From NCBI RefSeq assembly GCF_019880305.1, contig NZ_CP082301.1, forward strand, positions 3,162,001 through 3,226,000: DNA of 64,000 nucleotides, given 5' to 3'. This DNA comes from Streptomyces decoyicus. Its GTDB lineage: Bacteria > Actinomycetota > Actinomycetes > Streptomycetales > Streptomycetaceae. The notes beneath the pieces were generated by a model. The model worked only from the letters and a program-made list of their open reading frames with translations. It was not told the origin of the DNA and made no database searches. The translations under genes were made by a program, and so were the position numbers. Positions 33,561-42,115 of the stretch are shown piece after piece; within the stretch, counting starts at the first letter, position 1, and each line of letters starts with the position of its first letter.

Positions 33561-35891
33561 CTACTGCTGCACCACCTGCGCCACCGCCGCCTGCGGGCGG
33601 ATCGGGAGGCGGCCGATGGGGCGGCCGGTGGCGGCGCGGACAGCGGAGGCCACGGCGGCCGGTGAGGTGACGACCGGGATCGCGCTGGCGGGCTTGGCGC
33701 CGAAGGGGGCGATCACGTCCCGTTCCTCGACGAGCTTGACGATGCGGATGTCCGGAGCGTCGAGGGCGGTCGGCAGCGCATAGCCGGTCAGGTCGGGATG
33801 GCGGACCTGACCGCGGGTGGTGCGCAGGTTCTCCATCAGGGCGGCGCCCAGGCCCTGGGTGACGCCGGCCTCGATACGGGCCCGCAGCTGGCGGGGGTTG
33901 AGCACCCGGCCCACGTCCTGGGCGACGGTCATCTCCACGACCCGGATGGTGCCCAGCTCGATGTCGACATCGGCGACGCAGCGGATCGCGCAGAAGGCGA
34001 GCCCCACGAACGCATCGCCCTGGCCGCCCTCGTCCAGCGGCTCGGTCGGGTGCGGACGGCACTGGGCGGTCGCCCACAGTTCCTTGCCGTCCAGCGCCTC
34101 GGCGACGGTGGTGCTGAGCACCCCGTCGTACGACGTGATCTTGCCGTCGTTGATCTGGAGCAGCTCGTGGGACATCCCGAACTTGTGGGCCAGCGGCTGC
34201 AACAGCTGCGTACGGACCATCTTGGCGGCGCGCTCGACGGCTCCACCGGAGACCCAGGTGTGCCGCCCGTGGCAGGCCGGGCCGGCCGGCGGCTGGTCGG
34301 TGTCGACGCCCGCGACATGCACTTCTTCGACGCCGAGCGTCTCCTGCACGATCTGCCGCGCCAGCGTGGAGAACCCGGATCCGGTCTCGACGGCGGCGCA
34401 GATGACGGTGGCGACCGAGCCGCTGACCTTGACGGTCGCGGTGGAGACCTCGTCGGTGCCCTCCGCGCCGAGCATGTGCACCATGCCCAGCGCGTAGCCG
34501 ACGCCGCGGCGCACCGCGCCCGGCTCGCCCGCACCCTCGGGGCCGCCCGGCAGCAGCCACTCCGCTTCGGGCGCGTCCTTGGGCAGCTCGGGAAGCGGCG
34601 CTTCCTTGACGGCGTGCAGGAGTTCGGCGACCGGAGCCGGACAGGTCACGGTCTGCCCCGTGGGCAGCAGATCGCCGGTGGCCATGACATTGCGCAGCCG
34701 GATCTCGGCGGGCTCCAGGCCCAACCGGGCGGCCAGCTTGTCCATCTGGCCCTCGTAGGCGGCGCAGACCTGCATCGCGCCCTCGCCGCGCACATGGCCG
34801 GACGGCGGGTTGTTGGTGCGCACCGCCCAGCCGTCGACGACGGCGTGCGGGACGACGTACGGGCCGCAGGAGAAGGAGACGGCGGCGGCGAGCGCATCGG
34901 CGGAGGTGTCGGCGTAGGCGCCGGCGTCCATGAGGATCTGCGCCTCCACCTTGAGCAACTTGCCGTCGGCGTCCGCGTGGTGGCGGTAGCGCAGCAGCGT
35001 GGGGTGGCGGTGGGCGTGCGAGAGGAAGGACTCCTCGCGGGTGGCGGCGAGCTTGACGGGGCAGCCCGTACGCAGCGCCAGCAGGCCGAGCGGCAGCTGG
35101 ATGCCGGGGTCCTCGCGGTCGGCGGTGGCACCGGGCACGCCGGTCACCACGACCTTGACCTGCTCCGGTTCCAGGCCGAAGGAGGCGGCGGCCAGATCAC
35201 GGTCGGTGTGCGGGTCCGTGGAGGCGGTGTAGATCTCCACGCCGCCATCGGGGCGCGGCACCGCGAGCCCGGCCTCGGCCCCGATGGGCGCCGGGTCCTG
35301 GCGGCCGATCCGGTAGAGCCCCTCGACCATCACCTCGCCCACGACATCGGGGTCGCCGAAGCGGAGCGGGATGTGCCGGATGAGGTTGCCGTCCGGGTGC
35401 AACGGCTCCGCCTCGAAAGCCAGTTGGGGGTCGGTGACCGCCTCCTGGATCTCGTACTCGACGGCGATGGCGGCGGCGGCCAGCCGCGCCGTGTCGGGGT
35501 GGTCGGCGGCCACCGCGGCGATCGGCTCGCCGTGGTGGCGGACCTCGTCCTTGGCGAAGACCGGGCGGTCGGCGGTGCCCCGGCCGTGCCCCGCGTCACC
35601 GGGAACGTCCTCGTGTGTGACGACGACCCGGACGCCCGGCATCTCCTCGGCCTGCTTGGTGTCGAGGGACAGGATCCGCGCGCGCGGGTGCGGTGAGCGC
35701 AGCACCGCGGCCCACAACAGCCCCTCGGCCCACAGGTCGGCGGCGTACGGGAAGGTGCCTTCCGTCTTGGCCGACGCGTCGGCGGGCGGCAGGGAGACGC
35801 CCAGGCCGTGCGCCGGCTGCTCGTCGGGGATCTGGACGCCCGCCGCAGGGGTCGCGGTGACGGCACCTGCGCCATCGGACGTGCCACTCAT
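33561..35891 (-). CDS. Molybdenum hydroxylase-like large subunit lacking key motifs
   Basis: 776 residues with the aldehyde oxidase/xanthine dehydrogenase fold: hammerhead domain first (about 40-150), then molybdopterin-binding domains. Recognisable family stretches include PVKLAATREESFLSHAHRHP and VAQDVGRVLNPRQLRARIEA. Two hallmarks are altered. Where family members have GGGFGGK the sequence is VPGATADREDPG; where they have GAKGVGEP with catalytic Glu it reads FGAKPASAIP, with Ala at the Glu position. It may be inactive or do other chemistry. Start ATG 35891 overlaps the 2Fe-2S gene stop. Confidence 0.88.
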   Translation of the reverse strand: MSGTSDGAGAVTATPAAGVQIPDEQPAHGLGVSLPPADASAKTEGTFPYAADLWAEGLLWAAVLRSPHPRARILSLDTKQAEEMPGVRVVVTHEDVPGDAGHGRGTADRPVFAKDEVRHHGEPIAAVAADHPDTARLAAAAIAVEYEIQEAVTDPQLAFEAEPLHPDGNLIRHIPLRFGDPDVVGEVMVEGLYRIGRQDPAPIGAEAGLAVPRPDGGVEIYTASTDPHTDRDLAAASFGLEPEQVKVVVTGVPGATADREDPGIQLPLGLLALRTGCPVKLAATREESFLSHAHRHPTLLRYRHHADADGKLLKVEAQILMDAGAYADTSADALAAAVSFSCGPYVVPHAVVDGWAVRTNNPPSGHVRGEGAMQVCAAYEGQMDKLAARLGLEPAEIRLRNVMATGDLLPTGQTVTCPAPVAELLHAVKEAPLPELPKDAPEAEWLLPGGPEGAGEPGAVRRGVGYALGMVHMLGAEGTDEVSTATVKVSGSVATVICAAVETGSGFSTLARQIVQETLGVEEVHVAGVDTDQPPAGPACHGRHTWVSGGAVERAAKMVRTQLLQPLAHKFGMSHELLQINDGKITSYDGVLSTTVAEALDGKELWATAQCRPHPTEPLDEGGQGDAFVGLAFCAIRCVADVDIELGTIRVVEMTVAQDVGRVLNPRQLRARIEAGVTQGLGAALMENLRTTRGQVRHPDLTGYALPTALDAPDIRIVKLVEERDVIAPFGAKPASAIPVVTSPAAVASAVRAATGRPIGRLPIRPQAAVAQVVQQ

Positions 35892-38287
35892 GCGGAGCCT
35901 CCCGTGTGCGGATCCTGGTCGTGCGGGGCGTGGCCCGTGGGGTCGGAGGGGCCCGCCTGGTGGGGGATACGGGCGGTGTCCGGCGGCGCCGCCCCCTCGG
36001 CGTCGTCCGCCGGGGCGTAGGCGGCCTCCGCGGCCTCCGCGGCCGCCGCGCGGGCCTTGACGACCTCGTCGACGGCGTCCAGCACGCCCCGGTAGCCGGA
36101 GCAGCGGCAGAGGTTGCCGCACAGCGCCTTACGGGTCTCCAGCTCGCTGGGGGCGTGGTTGCCCTCCAGGAGGTCGTGGACGGTCATCGCCATCCCCGGT
36201 ACGCAGAAGCCGCACTGCACCGCACCGGAGGCGGCGAGCGCGCACTGCACGTCGGAGGGCACACCGTTCTCCGCGAGCCCCTCGACCGTACGGACCTCAC
36301 TGCCGGCGGTGGTGGCCGCGGGCACCAGGCAGGACGCCACCAGCCGCCCGTCCACCTGGACGGAGCAGGCCCCGCACTCGCCCTGCGAACAGCCGTCCTT
36401 GGCACCGGCCAGGCCGAGCCGCTCGCGCAGCACATAGAGCAGGGACTCACCGATCCAGGCGTGGGTGACCGGGCGGTCGATGCCGTTCACCCGCAGGACG
36501 TAGGAGGCGGCGGGGTGTTCGTCGTGGGTGTCGATGCCGGGGTCGTCCGCGAGGTCCGAAACGGATGCGGAAGCGGAGGCGGATGCGGAGGCGGCGTCGA
36601 CGAGCTCGGCGGAGCCCCCGGTGTCGGCGGAGCCCCCGGTGTCAGCGGAGCCCCCGGTGTCAGCGGAGCCCCCGGGATCGGCGGAGCCCTCGGCGTCGGC
36701 GGGGCCCCCGTTACCGGTGGCTCCGGCACCCTCGGTGGGCTCCGCCCGGCCGGCGATGCCGGCACGACGGAGTCCGTCGGCTCTCTCGTCCGTCCCGGCG
36801 CTCTCATTCGTCCCGGCGCCCTCGTCCGCCCCGGCATCCTCGCCGACGTGTCCGGCACCCGCCGGACCCGCGAGGTCGTCGGGGCCGGTGGGCCGACCGG
36901 ACTCGGTGTGCTCGCCGTGCTTCACGCGCTCCGGGAAGGCGGCCGCGAGGCCGTTGGCACCCGGTCCGGCAGACGAGGCGGATGAAACGGGCGAGGAGGA
37001 GGCCCCAGGCGCAACGGGCCCGCCCGTGTCGGTGAACGCGAACTCGCCCGAATCGTCCTGCTGTTCACCCTCGGCCCCCGGGATCGTCCACCCGCCGGTG
37101 CCGTGCGCGTCCGCCGCCCCGTCGGGCCGCTCCGGCGCCTCGTGGTGCTGCGCCGCCTCGTGGTGCTGCGGCGCCCCGTCGTGCGGCGGCTGCGCCGCCT
37201 CCGGGGCCGGCGGCCACTGGGCCAGTGCGTCGGCCGGCAGCGACCAGTGTCCGGTCGCCGCGCCGGCGGCGCCGTTCAGACCGCCCGCGCCCGTCCCGTA
37301 CGGGTCGCCGCCCGACGGGCCACCGTCGCCGGGCAGTTCACCGTCCGGCTCGGCACCGCGGTCCGGCAGGCCGCTCTCCTGCGCGTCGTGTGCGTCGTGC
37401 GCATACGGATCGCGCGCGTGAGCGAAGGGATCGTGCACCGCTCCGCCGTGCGAGGCATCGCGCGAGGCCTCATGCGGCGCCGCGGAGTGTGGTTCCGGGC
37501 CGCCCGTGGCGTTCAGCCCGGCGCTGAAGTTCCAGTGACCGGTCCCGGCGGCCTCGCCGCTGTCCGCCGTGCCCCCGGCGCCGTCGTACGCACCGGCGCC
37601 CGGGTACCCGCCCTGATAACCGGCGGCGCCCCCGGGGCCCGTGAAGCCCGGATGCCCGGGATGACCCGAGTGACCGGGATGCCCCGAGTGACCGGGGTGG
37701 CCCGGATGGCCGCCCGTAAGTCCCGTATACCCCGTCAGTCCGTCGTCGCCGAGCAGGTATTCGCCGGATTCCTCCAGGCCGTCGTCCGCCGCCGCGGGGA
37801 CCGACCAGGTACCGGTGCCACCCGCCTCCTGGCTGCCCGCGACGGGCCAGTCCACCGGGTCGCCGTGCCACGACCGGGCTCCCTCGGGAGCGTCGCCGTG
37901 GTAGCCCGTGGACGGGCCGTGGTGGCCCGCATGCTCCGCCTGGGCCGGGTATCCGGCGGACGGGTCGGCGTAGCCGGCCGAGTGGTCCGCGAAGGGCATC
38001 GTCCACTGGCCCGTGGCCGCCGGATCGGCACCCTCGTCCGTAGCCGGCGACGTGGGGTCGTGCGGGGTGAAGGAGGCCGGCGGGGTGTAGCCGTGGCCGG
38101 GTGCGGCGAGCGGCTCGGTGCCCGGGGTGCCGTACCGGGGCGAACCGCCTCCGTAGACCCCGGTGGTGAACCCTTCCGGGAGCTGTACGAAGGCCGTCGC
38201 CTCCGACTCGTACTCGCCGCCCTGCGGCAGCGGCTGCCAGCCCTGATCGGGGTGCGGCTGGTACGGATGACGGTTGTCGTCGCTCAC
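35888..38287 (-). CDS. 2Fe-2S subunit with ~590-residue disordered N-terminal extension
   Basis: 799 residues, against ~160 for a normal CoxS/XdhC-type subunit. The ferredoxin part begins near 594 (ASYVLRVNGIDRPVTHAWIG); cluster ligands are Cys633, 638, 641, 653 and Cys692, 695, 727, 729. Residues 1-590 are Gly/Pro/His/Ala-rich. They hold five TGxW motifs (Trp95, 161, 252, 348, 400), SGEY/SGEF phrases, a collagen-like GHPGHPGHS run (192-214) and a GGSADT hexapeptide repeat. GTG 38287 overlaps the FAD gene stop. The extension shares codon bias with the domain, so it appears truly coding. Confidence 0.88.
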   Translation of the reverse strand: MSDDNRHPYQPHPDQGWQPLPQGGEYESEATAFVQLPEGFTTGVYGGGSPRYGTPGTEPLAAPGHGYTPPASFTPHDPTSPATDEGADPAATGQWTMPFADHSAGYADPSAGYPAQAEHAGHHGPSTGYHGDAPEGARSWHGDPVDWPVAGSQEAGGTGTWSVPAAADDGLEESGEYLLGDDGLTGYTGLTGGHPGHPGHSGHPGHSGHPGHPGFTGPGGAAGYQGGYPGAGAYDGAGGTADSGEAAGTGHWNFSAGLNATGGPEPHSAAPHEASRDASHGGAVHDPFAHARDPYAHDAHDAQESGLPDRGAEPDGELPGDGGPSGGDPYGTGAGGLNGAAGAATGHWSLPADALAQWPPAPEAAQPPHDGAPQHHEAAQHHEAPERPDGAADAHGTGGWTIPGAEGEQQDDSGEFAFTDTGGPVAPGASSSPVSSASSAGPGANGLAAAFPERVKHGEHTESGRPTGPDDLAGPAGAGHVGEDAGADEGAGTNESAGTDERADGLRRAGIAGRAEPTEGAGATGNGGPADAEGSADPGGSADTGGSADTGGSADTGGSAELVDAASASASASASVSDLADDPGIDTHDEHPAASYVLRVNGIDRPVTHAWIGESLLYVLRERLGLAGAKDGCSQGECGACSVQVDGRLVASCLVPAATTAGSEVRTVEGLAENGVPSDVQCALAASGAVQCGFCVPGMAMTVHDLLEGNHAPSELETRKALCGNLCRCSGYRGVLDAVDEVVKARAAAAEAAEAAYAPADDAEGAAPPDTARIPHQAGPSDPTGHAPHDQDPHTGGSA
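36600..36700 (-). repeat. 18-bp coding repeat (GGSADT) in the 2Fe-2S extension
   Basis: Consecutive 18-bp units around GGAGCCCCCGGTGTCAGC encode GGSADT on the reverse strand; three units are nearly identical, with degenerate ones either side. Confidence 0.8.
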
Positions 38288-39180
38288 GAGAGCGCCCTCC
38301 CAAGTGCGCGGCGGGCCAGGGCTGCCACCGTACGGCGCAGGTGCAGTGCGGCCGGCGGCAGGGTGGCCGGTTCCGAACCGTCCTCGGGCGGTGCCGGGTC
38401 CGGGATGCAGGCGGCGGCGACATAGTCACCGAAGGCCGTCAGTGCCTCGGGCACCAGGCCGCGTTCGCCGTCCCAGTCGATGAGCGAGGCCACCCACTGT
38501 TCGGCCTCCAGGGGGCGCAGCGGCATGGCGGCGACCGCGCCCACCGCGCAGCGCACGCCGCGCCTGGCCGGGTCCAGGACGAGCGCCACGGAGGCGGTGG
38601 CCCGGCCGGGGCCGGTGCGGCCGGTGGCCTTGAGGAAGGTCTGCGGGGCGTGCAGCAGCGGCACCCGTACGAAGCCGACGAGTTCGCCGGGGTTCAGCAT
38701 CTCCCGGCCGGCCAGGAGATGGCTGACCGGGATCTCGCGGCGGCCGCCCCCGGGGCCGGCGATGATCACCGTGGCTTCGAGGGCGGCGAGCACCGGGAGG
38801 GTGTCGCCCGTGGGCGCGGAGGTCACGATGTTGCCGCCGAGGGTGCCTGCGTTGCGGACCTGCGGCGGGCCGGCCGCGCGGGCGGCGGCGGCGAGGCCCG
38901 GGATCAGGGCGGCGAAATCGGGGCGTCCCATACGGGCGAGGGTGAGGCCGGCGCCGAGCAGCGCATGGCCGTCCAGGTACTGCCAGCCGCGGATCTCGCT
39001 GATCCGGCCGAGGCCCACCAGGGCTGCGGGTCTGAGGAGTCCGGCGTTGACCGCCGCCATGAGATCGGTGCCGCCTGCGACGGGCACGGCGGCAGGCATG
39101 GCCGTGAGCGCCGCCACCGCCTCGTCGAGCGAGGCCGGCAACGTCACCGTGTGCGACGCGTGCGGTGCGTGCGTGGTCAA
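38284..39180 (-). CDS. FAD-binding subunit of molybdenum hydroxylase-like complex
   Basis: 298 residues of the CoxM family. FAD motifs: VPVAGGTDLMAAVN and RNAGTLGGNIVTSAPTGDTL. The C-terminal CO-dehydrogenase flavoprotein domain includes GPGRATASVALVLD. TTG 39180 follows GGGGCAGC at suitable spacing and begins TTHAPHASHTVTLP right before the conserved region; a longer frame exists upstream but looks non-coding. First of three coupled genes (FAD, 2Fe-2S, Mo subunit); each overlap is 4 bp. Confidence 0.85.
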   Translation of the reverse strand: MTTHAPHASHTVTLPASLDEAVAALTAMPAAVPVAGGTDLMAAVNAGLLRPAALVGLGRISEIRGWQYLDGHALLGAGLTLARMGRPDFAALIPGLAAAARAAGPPQVRNAGTLGGNIVTSAPTGDTLPVLAALEATVIIAGPGGGRREIPVSHLLAGREMLNPGELVGFVRVPLLHAPQTFLKATGRTGPGRATASVALVLDPARRGVRCAVGAVAAMPLRPLEAEQWVASLIDWDGERGLVPEALTAFGDYVAAACIPDPAPPEDGSEPATLPPAALHLRRTVAALARRALGRALS

Positions 39181-39516
39181 GCCAGCTGCCCCTTCCCCGG
39201 TGTCCCGGCAGTTCCGCTCCGCCGTACGGTACGTGCTCCCAGCCCGGACGTGGCAACTCTGGCACATCTTCCCGGGCCCTCGGCGCGAGGGTCCGCGAAC
39301 CGGCGATCCGTCCCCGGACAGGGCGCTGGTCCGGTTTCGTCCGCCGCCGGCCGTGCGGGAATTGCGGTGTGGCGCGTCGGCGGAGGAGTCCGGCGTCGCG
39401 CACACCGTCGGTACGGCAATGCCGCCCGGTACGGCGGCACAGCGGTGCGGGGGGACCGCCGTACCGCACCACCGTCCCAGGGTCCGGCCGCGCGAGCGCC
39501 CTCCTTGCACCGGGGC
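39181..39516. other. Intergenic region upstream of the second Mo-hydroxylase operon
   Basis: 336 bp. Apart from the hairpin at 39428-39465 and the presumed promoter of the FAD subunit gene, nothing is recognisable; several CGGTACGGC phrases recur between 39405 and 39465. Confidence 0.4.
39428..39465 (-). terminator. Hairpin after the hexosaminidase gene
   Basis: GGTACGGCGG and CCGCCGTACC are perfect 10-bp arms with an 18-nt loop, about 50 bp past the hexosaminidase stop. Confidence 0.55.
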
Positions 39517-41172
39517 TCACACGTTTGGGGGCGCCCCGTCGATCGGGCGTCCGAGCACGCCGGGCCGTTTCTGCCAGGGCAGGGGGCCGCCGGGCGGGCG
39601 GTAGTCGACACCGAGGGCGTCGAGGCGGGCGTAGTGGACGGCCATCCGCCGGGTGAAGTCCTGGTAGTCGCGGTCGGCCGGTGCGGGCAGCCGCGACCAG
39701 GCGACCTCGGCGAACGCGGCCAGCCGGGGAAACACCTGGTAGTCGAGGCGCTGCTGACTGTCCATGACCTCGGTCCAGGCATTGGCCTGGGTGCCCAGGA
39801 CGTGTGCGGCCTGGTCGGCGGTCAGCTCCGGTGGTACCGGCTCGAAGCGGTAGACGTCCTCCAGGGTCCGTACGAAGCCGATCGGCACCGGCTCGTCCGG
39901 GGAGTGATGCTGCCGGTGGTCCAAGTACACCTGCTGTTCGGGGCACATCACGACGTCATGGCCGGATTTCGCGGCGGCGATACCCCCGGCGTAGCCGCGC
40001 CAGGAGGAGACCGCGGCACCCTCGGCCAGTCCGCCCTCCAGGATTTCGTCCCAGCCGATCAGGCGGCGGCCGCGGTCGGCGAGCCAGCGGTCGAAGTGCC
40101 GGATGAACCAGCTCTGGAGCTCGTCCTCACCGGCCAGTGACAGCTCGGCGATCCGCGCCTGGGCGGTGGCGGACGCCTGCCACTGGTCCTTGGGGCACTC
40201 GTCGCCCCCGATGTGCACGAAGGGCGAGGGGAAGAGCGCGAGGACCTCCTCGAGCACCTGCTCGTAGAACCGCAGGGTGTTGTCGGTGGGTGCCAGTACG
40301 TTGGGGTTGACGCCCCAGGTGTCCCAGACCTTCAGGGAGGTGGTGTCGATGACGTCGGTGTTGCCGAGTTCCGGATACGCGGCGATGGCGGCCTGCGAGT
40401 GTCCGGGGATGTCGATCTCGGGCACGACGGTGATATGCCGCTGGGCGGCGTAGGCGACGATCTCGCGGATGTCGTCCTGGGTGTAGTAGCCGCCGTGCGG
40501 GCGCTCGTCCCAGAGGGGGGAGGCCCGGTGACCGAGTTTGGTGCGCTCCCGCCAGCCGCCGGTCCCGGTCAGCTTCGGGTAGCGCGCGATCTCGATCCGC
40601 CAGCCCTGGTCGTCGGTGAGGTGGAGGTGCAGGACGTTGAGCTTGTGGGCGGCGAGCAGGTCGAGGCAGCGCAGCACCCCGTCCTTGGGCAGGAAGTGCC
40701 GTGCGACGTCGAGCAGCATGCCGCGCCAGCCGAAGCGGGGACCGTCCTCGATGGTCTGCTGCGGCAGGACGGCCGCGCGCCCGGGGGCGAGCGGCGCCCG
40801 GCGGAAGGCGTGCGGGCCGAGGAGCTGCCGCAGCGTCTGCGCTCCCCAGAAGACGCCGGCCGGGCCGCCGCCGGTGATCCGTACGCCCCAGCGGGGCTCG
40901 GCCTCCAGCCGGTAGCCCTCCGCGGGGAGGGCCGGGTCGAGGGTGAGCGCAAGGGTGTCCGTCGCCCCGTCGGAGCCGGGCGGCAGCGCCAGGCCGAAGG
41001 CCGCGCCGAGGGTGGTGCGCAGCCAGCGCGCGGTGTCCTCGGTGCCGGGTGCGGCCGCCAACGTGGTGTCCGCGCCCAGGCGGACGGCGCTGCGGTAGGG
41101 CCCGTCGATGCTCAGGGGCGCCGGGACCAGGCCGCCGCCCGGTGCCGTCGGGGTGGGGTCTGTGTCCGGCAT
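39517..41172 (-). CDS. Beta-N-acetylhexosaminidase, GH20 family
   Basis: 551 residues. An N-terminal GH20b domain (~15-140) precedes the TIM barrel. The substrate-assisted catalytic pair is Asp324-Glu325 in HIGGDECPK; other conserved stretches are GWRGMLLDVARHF, LHLHLTDDQGWRIEI, PEIDIPGHSQAA and WDEIL. It releases terminal GlcNAc from chitobiose-type oligosaccharides. No signal peptide is visible, so it is probably cytoplasmic and acts on imported chito-oligosaccharides. Confidence 0.94.
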   Translation of the reverse strand: MPDTDPTPTAPGGGLVPAPLSIDGPYRSAVRLGADTTLAAAPGTEDTARWLRTTLGAAFGLALPPGSDGATDTLALTLDPALPAEGYRLEAEPRWGVRITGGGPAGVFWGAQTLRQLLGPHAFRRAPLAPGRAAVLPQQTIEDGPRFGWRGMLLDVARHFLPKDGVLRCLDLLAAHKLNVLHLHLTDDQGWRIEIARYPKLTGTGGWRERTKLGHRASPLWDERPHGGYYTQDDIREIVAYAAQRHITVVPEIDIPGHSQAAIAAYPELGNTDVIDTTSLKVWDTWGVNPNVLAPTDNTLRFYEQVLEEVLALFPSPFVHIGGDECPKDQWQASATAQARIAELSLAGEDELQSWFIRHFDRWLADRGRRLIGWDEILEGGLAEGAAVSSWRGYAGGIAAAKSGHDVVMCPEQQVYLDHRQHHSPDEPVPIGFVRTLEDVYRFEPVPPELTADQAAHVLGTQANAWTEVMDSQQRLDYQVFPRLAAFAEVAWSRLPAPADRDYQDFTRRMAVHYARLDALGVDYRPPGGPLPWQKRPGVLGRPIDGAPPNV

Positions 41173-41288
41173 GCCGTCCGTCCTTCACCGTGCCGCCCGG
41201 CCCGGGACCGGTCGGCCTGTACGAGTACGAAGAGGAGCACGAAGAAGACCAGCGCGGGGATGGTCGTCACGGTCGATGCTGCCATCAT
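41112..41288 (-). CDS. Possible small membrane protein (58 residues)
   Basis: ATGATG at 41288 opens a short frame starting MMAASTVTTIPALVFFVLLF, giving one strong membrane helix followed by a basic tail. Third positions of the first codons are GC-rich, like real genes here. It overlaps the hexosaminidase start by ~60 bp, so only the first two-thirds may be meaningful. The ribosome site is weak. Confidence 0.3.
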   Translation of the reverse strand: MMAASTVTTIPALVFFVLLFVLVQADRSRAGRHGEGRTACRTQTPPRRHRAAAWSRRP

Positions 41289-41821
41289 CGCGCCCCGCTC
41301 GTTCCCCGCTCGTTCCGGTTCGGCGTGAAGGTGCGGAGGACCGGCCGTGCCAGGGCAGGGTGGAGTGCACGGTGGTGCCGGTGAGGGACGTGGCGCACAG
41401 CAGTGCGGTGGCGCGGGGCCGGAGATGACCAGCGCAAGCGGGCGGGGGCGGTGACCAAACCGCGCAATTCAGGGAAGATCACGGGCGGTTGTGCCCCGGC
41501 ACCGGGCGGTTGTGCCCCGGCACCGGACCGTTGCCCGCTCACGGGCCGGAAGGCAGCCACCCGCTCACCCGCCGAAAACAGCCGCCCGCTCGCCGGGCAC
41601 GGAAGCGGCCACCGGCCCAGGCGGGGTTTCCCGCCGGAAGACCTCCTGACGGGAATGCCGACGGGCCCGGTCCACGCGGGGACCCGGGCCCGTACCCGAG
41701 GCGGAACGCCGCCACCTGATGACGGACGACTGCGCCCGGCGGCTCTGCGGCACTTCGGCTCCGCTGTGCTCACGCGGCGGCAACCAGCCGTGGCCGGCCG
41801 GGCGTCACGGCCTGCGGCTGC
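41289..41821. other. Intergenic region with 21-bp direct repeat
   Basis: 533 bp with no convincing gene. Two adjacent identical 21-bp units lie at 41482-41502 and 41503-41523, followed by degenerate CCGCTCACC/CCGCTCGCC phrases. Two 11-bp CCGCTCGTTCC-like copies sit near 41296-41318. Presumably it also carries the hexosaminidase promoter. Confidence 0.5.
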
Positions 41822-42115
41822 CTACTTCTTGCCGCCGTCCTTGCCGCCCTTGTCCTTGTCGCCACCGGCGCCCATGGACTCGAAGATCTCCTTGCACATC
41901 GGGCAGACCGGGTACTTCTTCGGATCGCGGCCCGGGACCCAGACCTTGCCGCACAGCGCCACGACGGGGGTGCCGTCGAGCGCGCTCGCCATGATCTTGT
42001 CCTTCTGGACGTAGTGGGCGAAGCGCTCGTGGTCGCCGTCGCCGTGCGACACCTGCGGTGTCGGCTCTACGAGGGTCCCCGTACCTGCCCCGCGCTCGGG
42101 CTCAAGAGTGCTCAT
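41822..42115 (-). CDS. DUF3039 family protein
   Basis: 97 residues from ATG 42115 (MSTLEPERGAGTGTLVEPTP). The core ERFAHYVQKDKIMASALDG, then VALCGKVWVPGRDPKKYPVC and PMCKEIF, is the DUF3039 signature. Cys-x-x-Cys (CPMC) plus the earlier Cys suggests a zinc site. The tail is Lys/Gly/Asp-rich. Function unknown. The MFS gene upstream on the same strand overlaps its start by 14 bp. Confidence 0.85.
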   Translation of the reverse strand: MSTLEPERGAGTGTLVEPTPQVSHGDGDHERFAHYVQKDKIMASALDGTPVVALCGKVWVPGRDPKKYPVCPMCKEIFESMGAGGDKDKGGKDGGKK

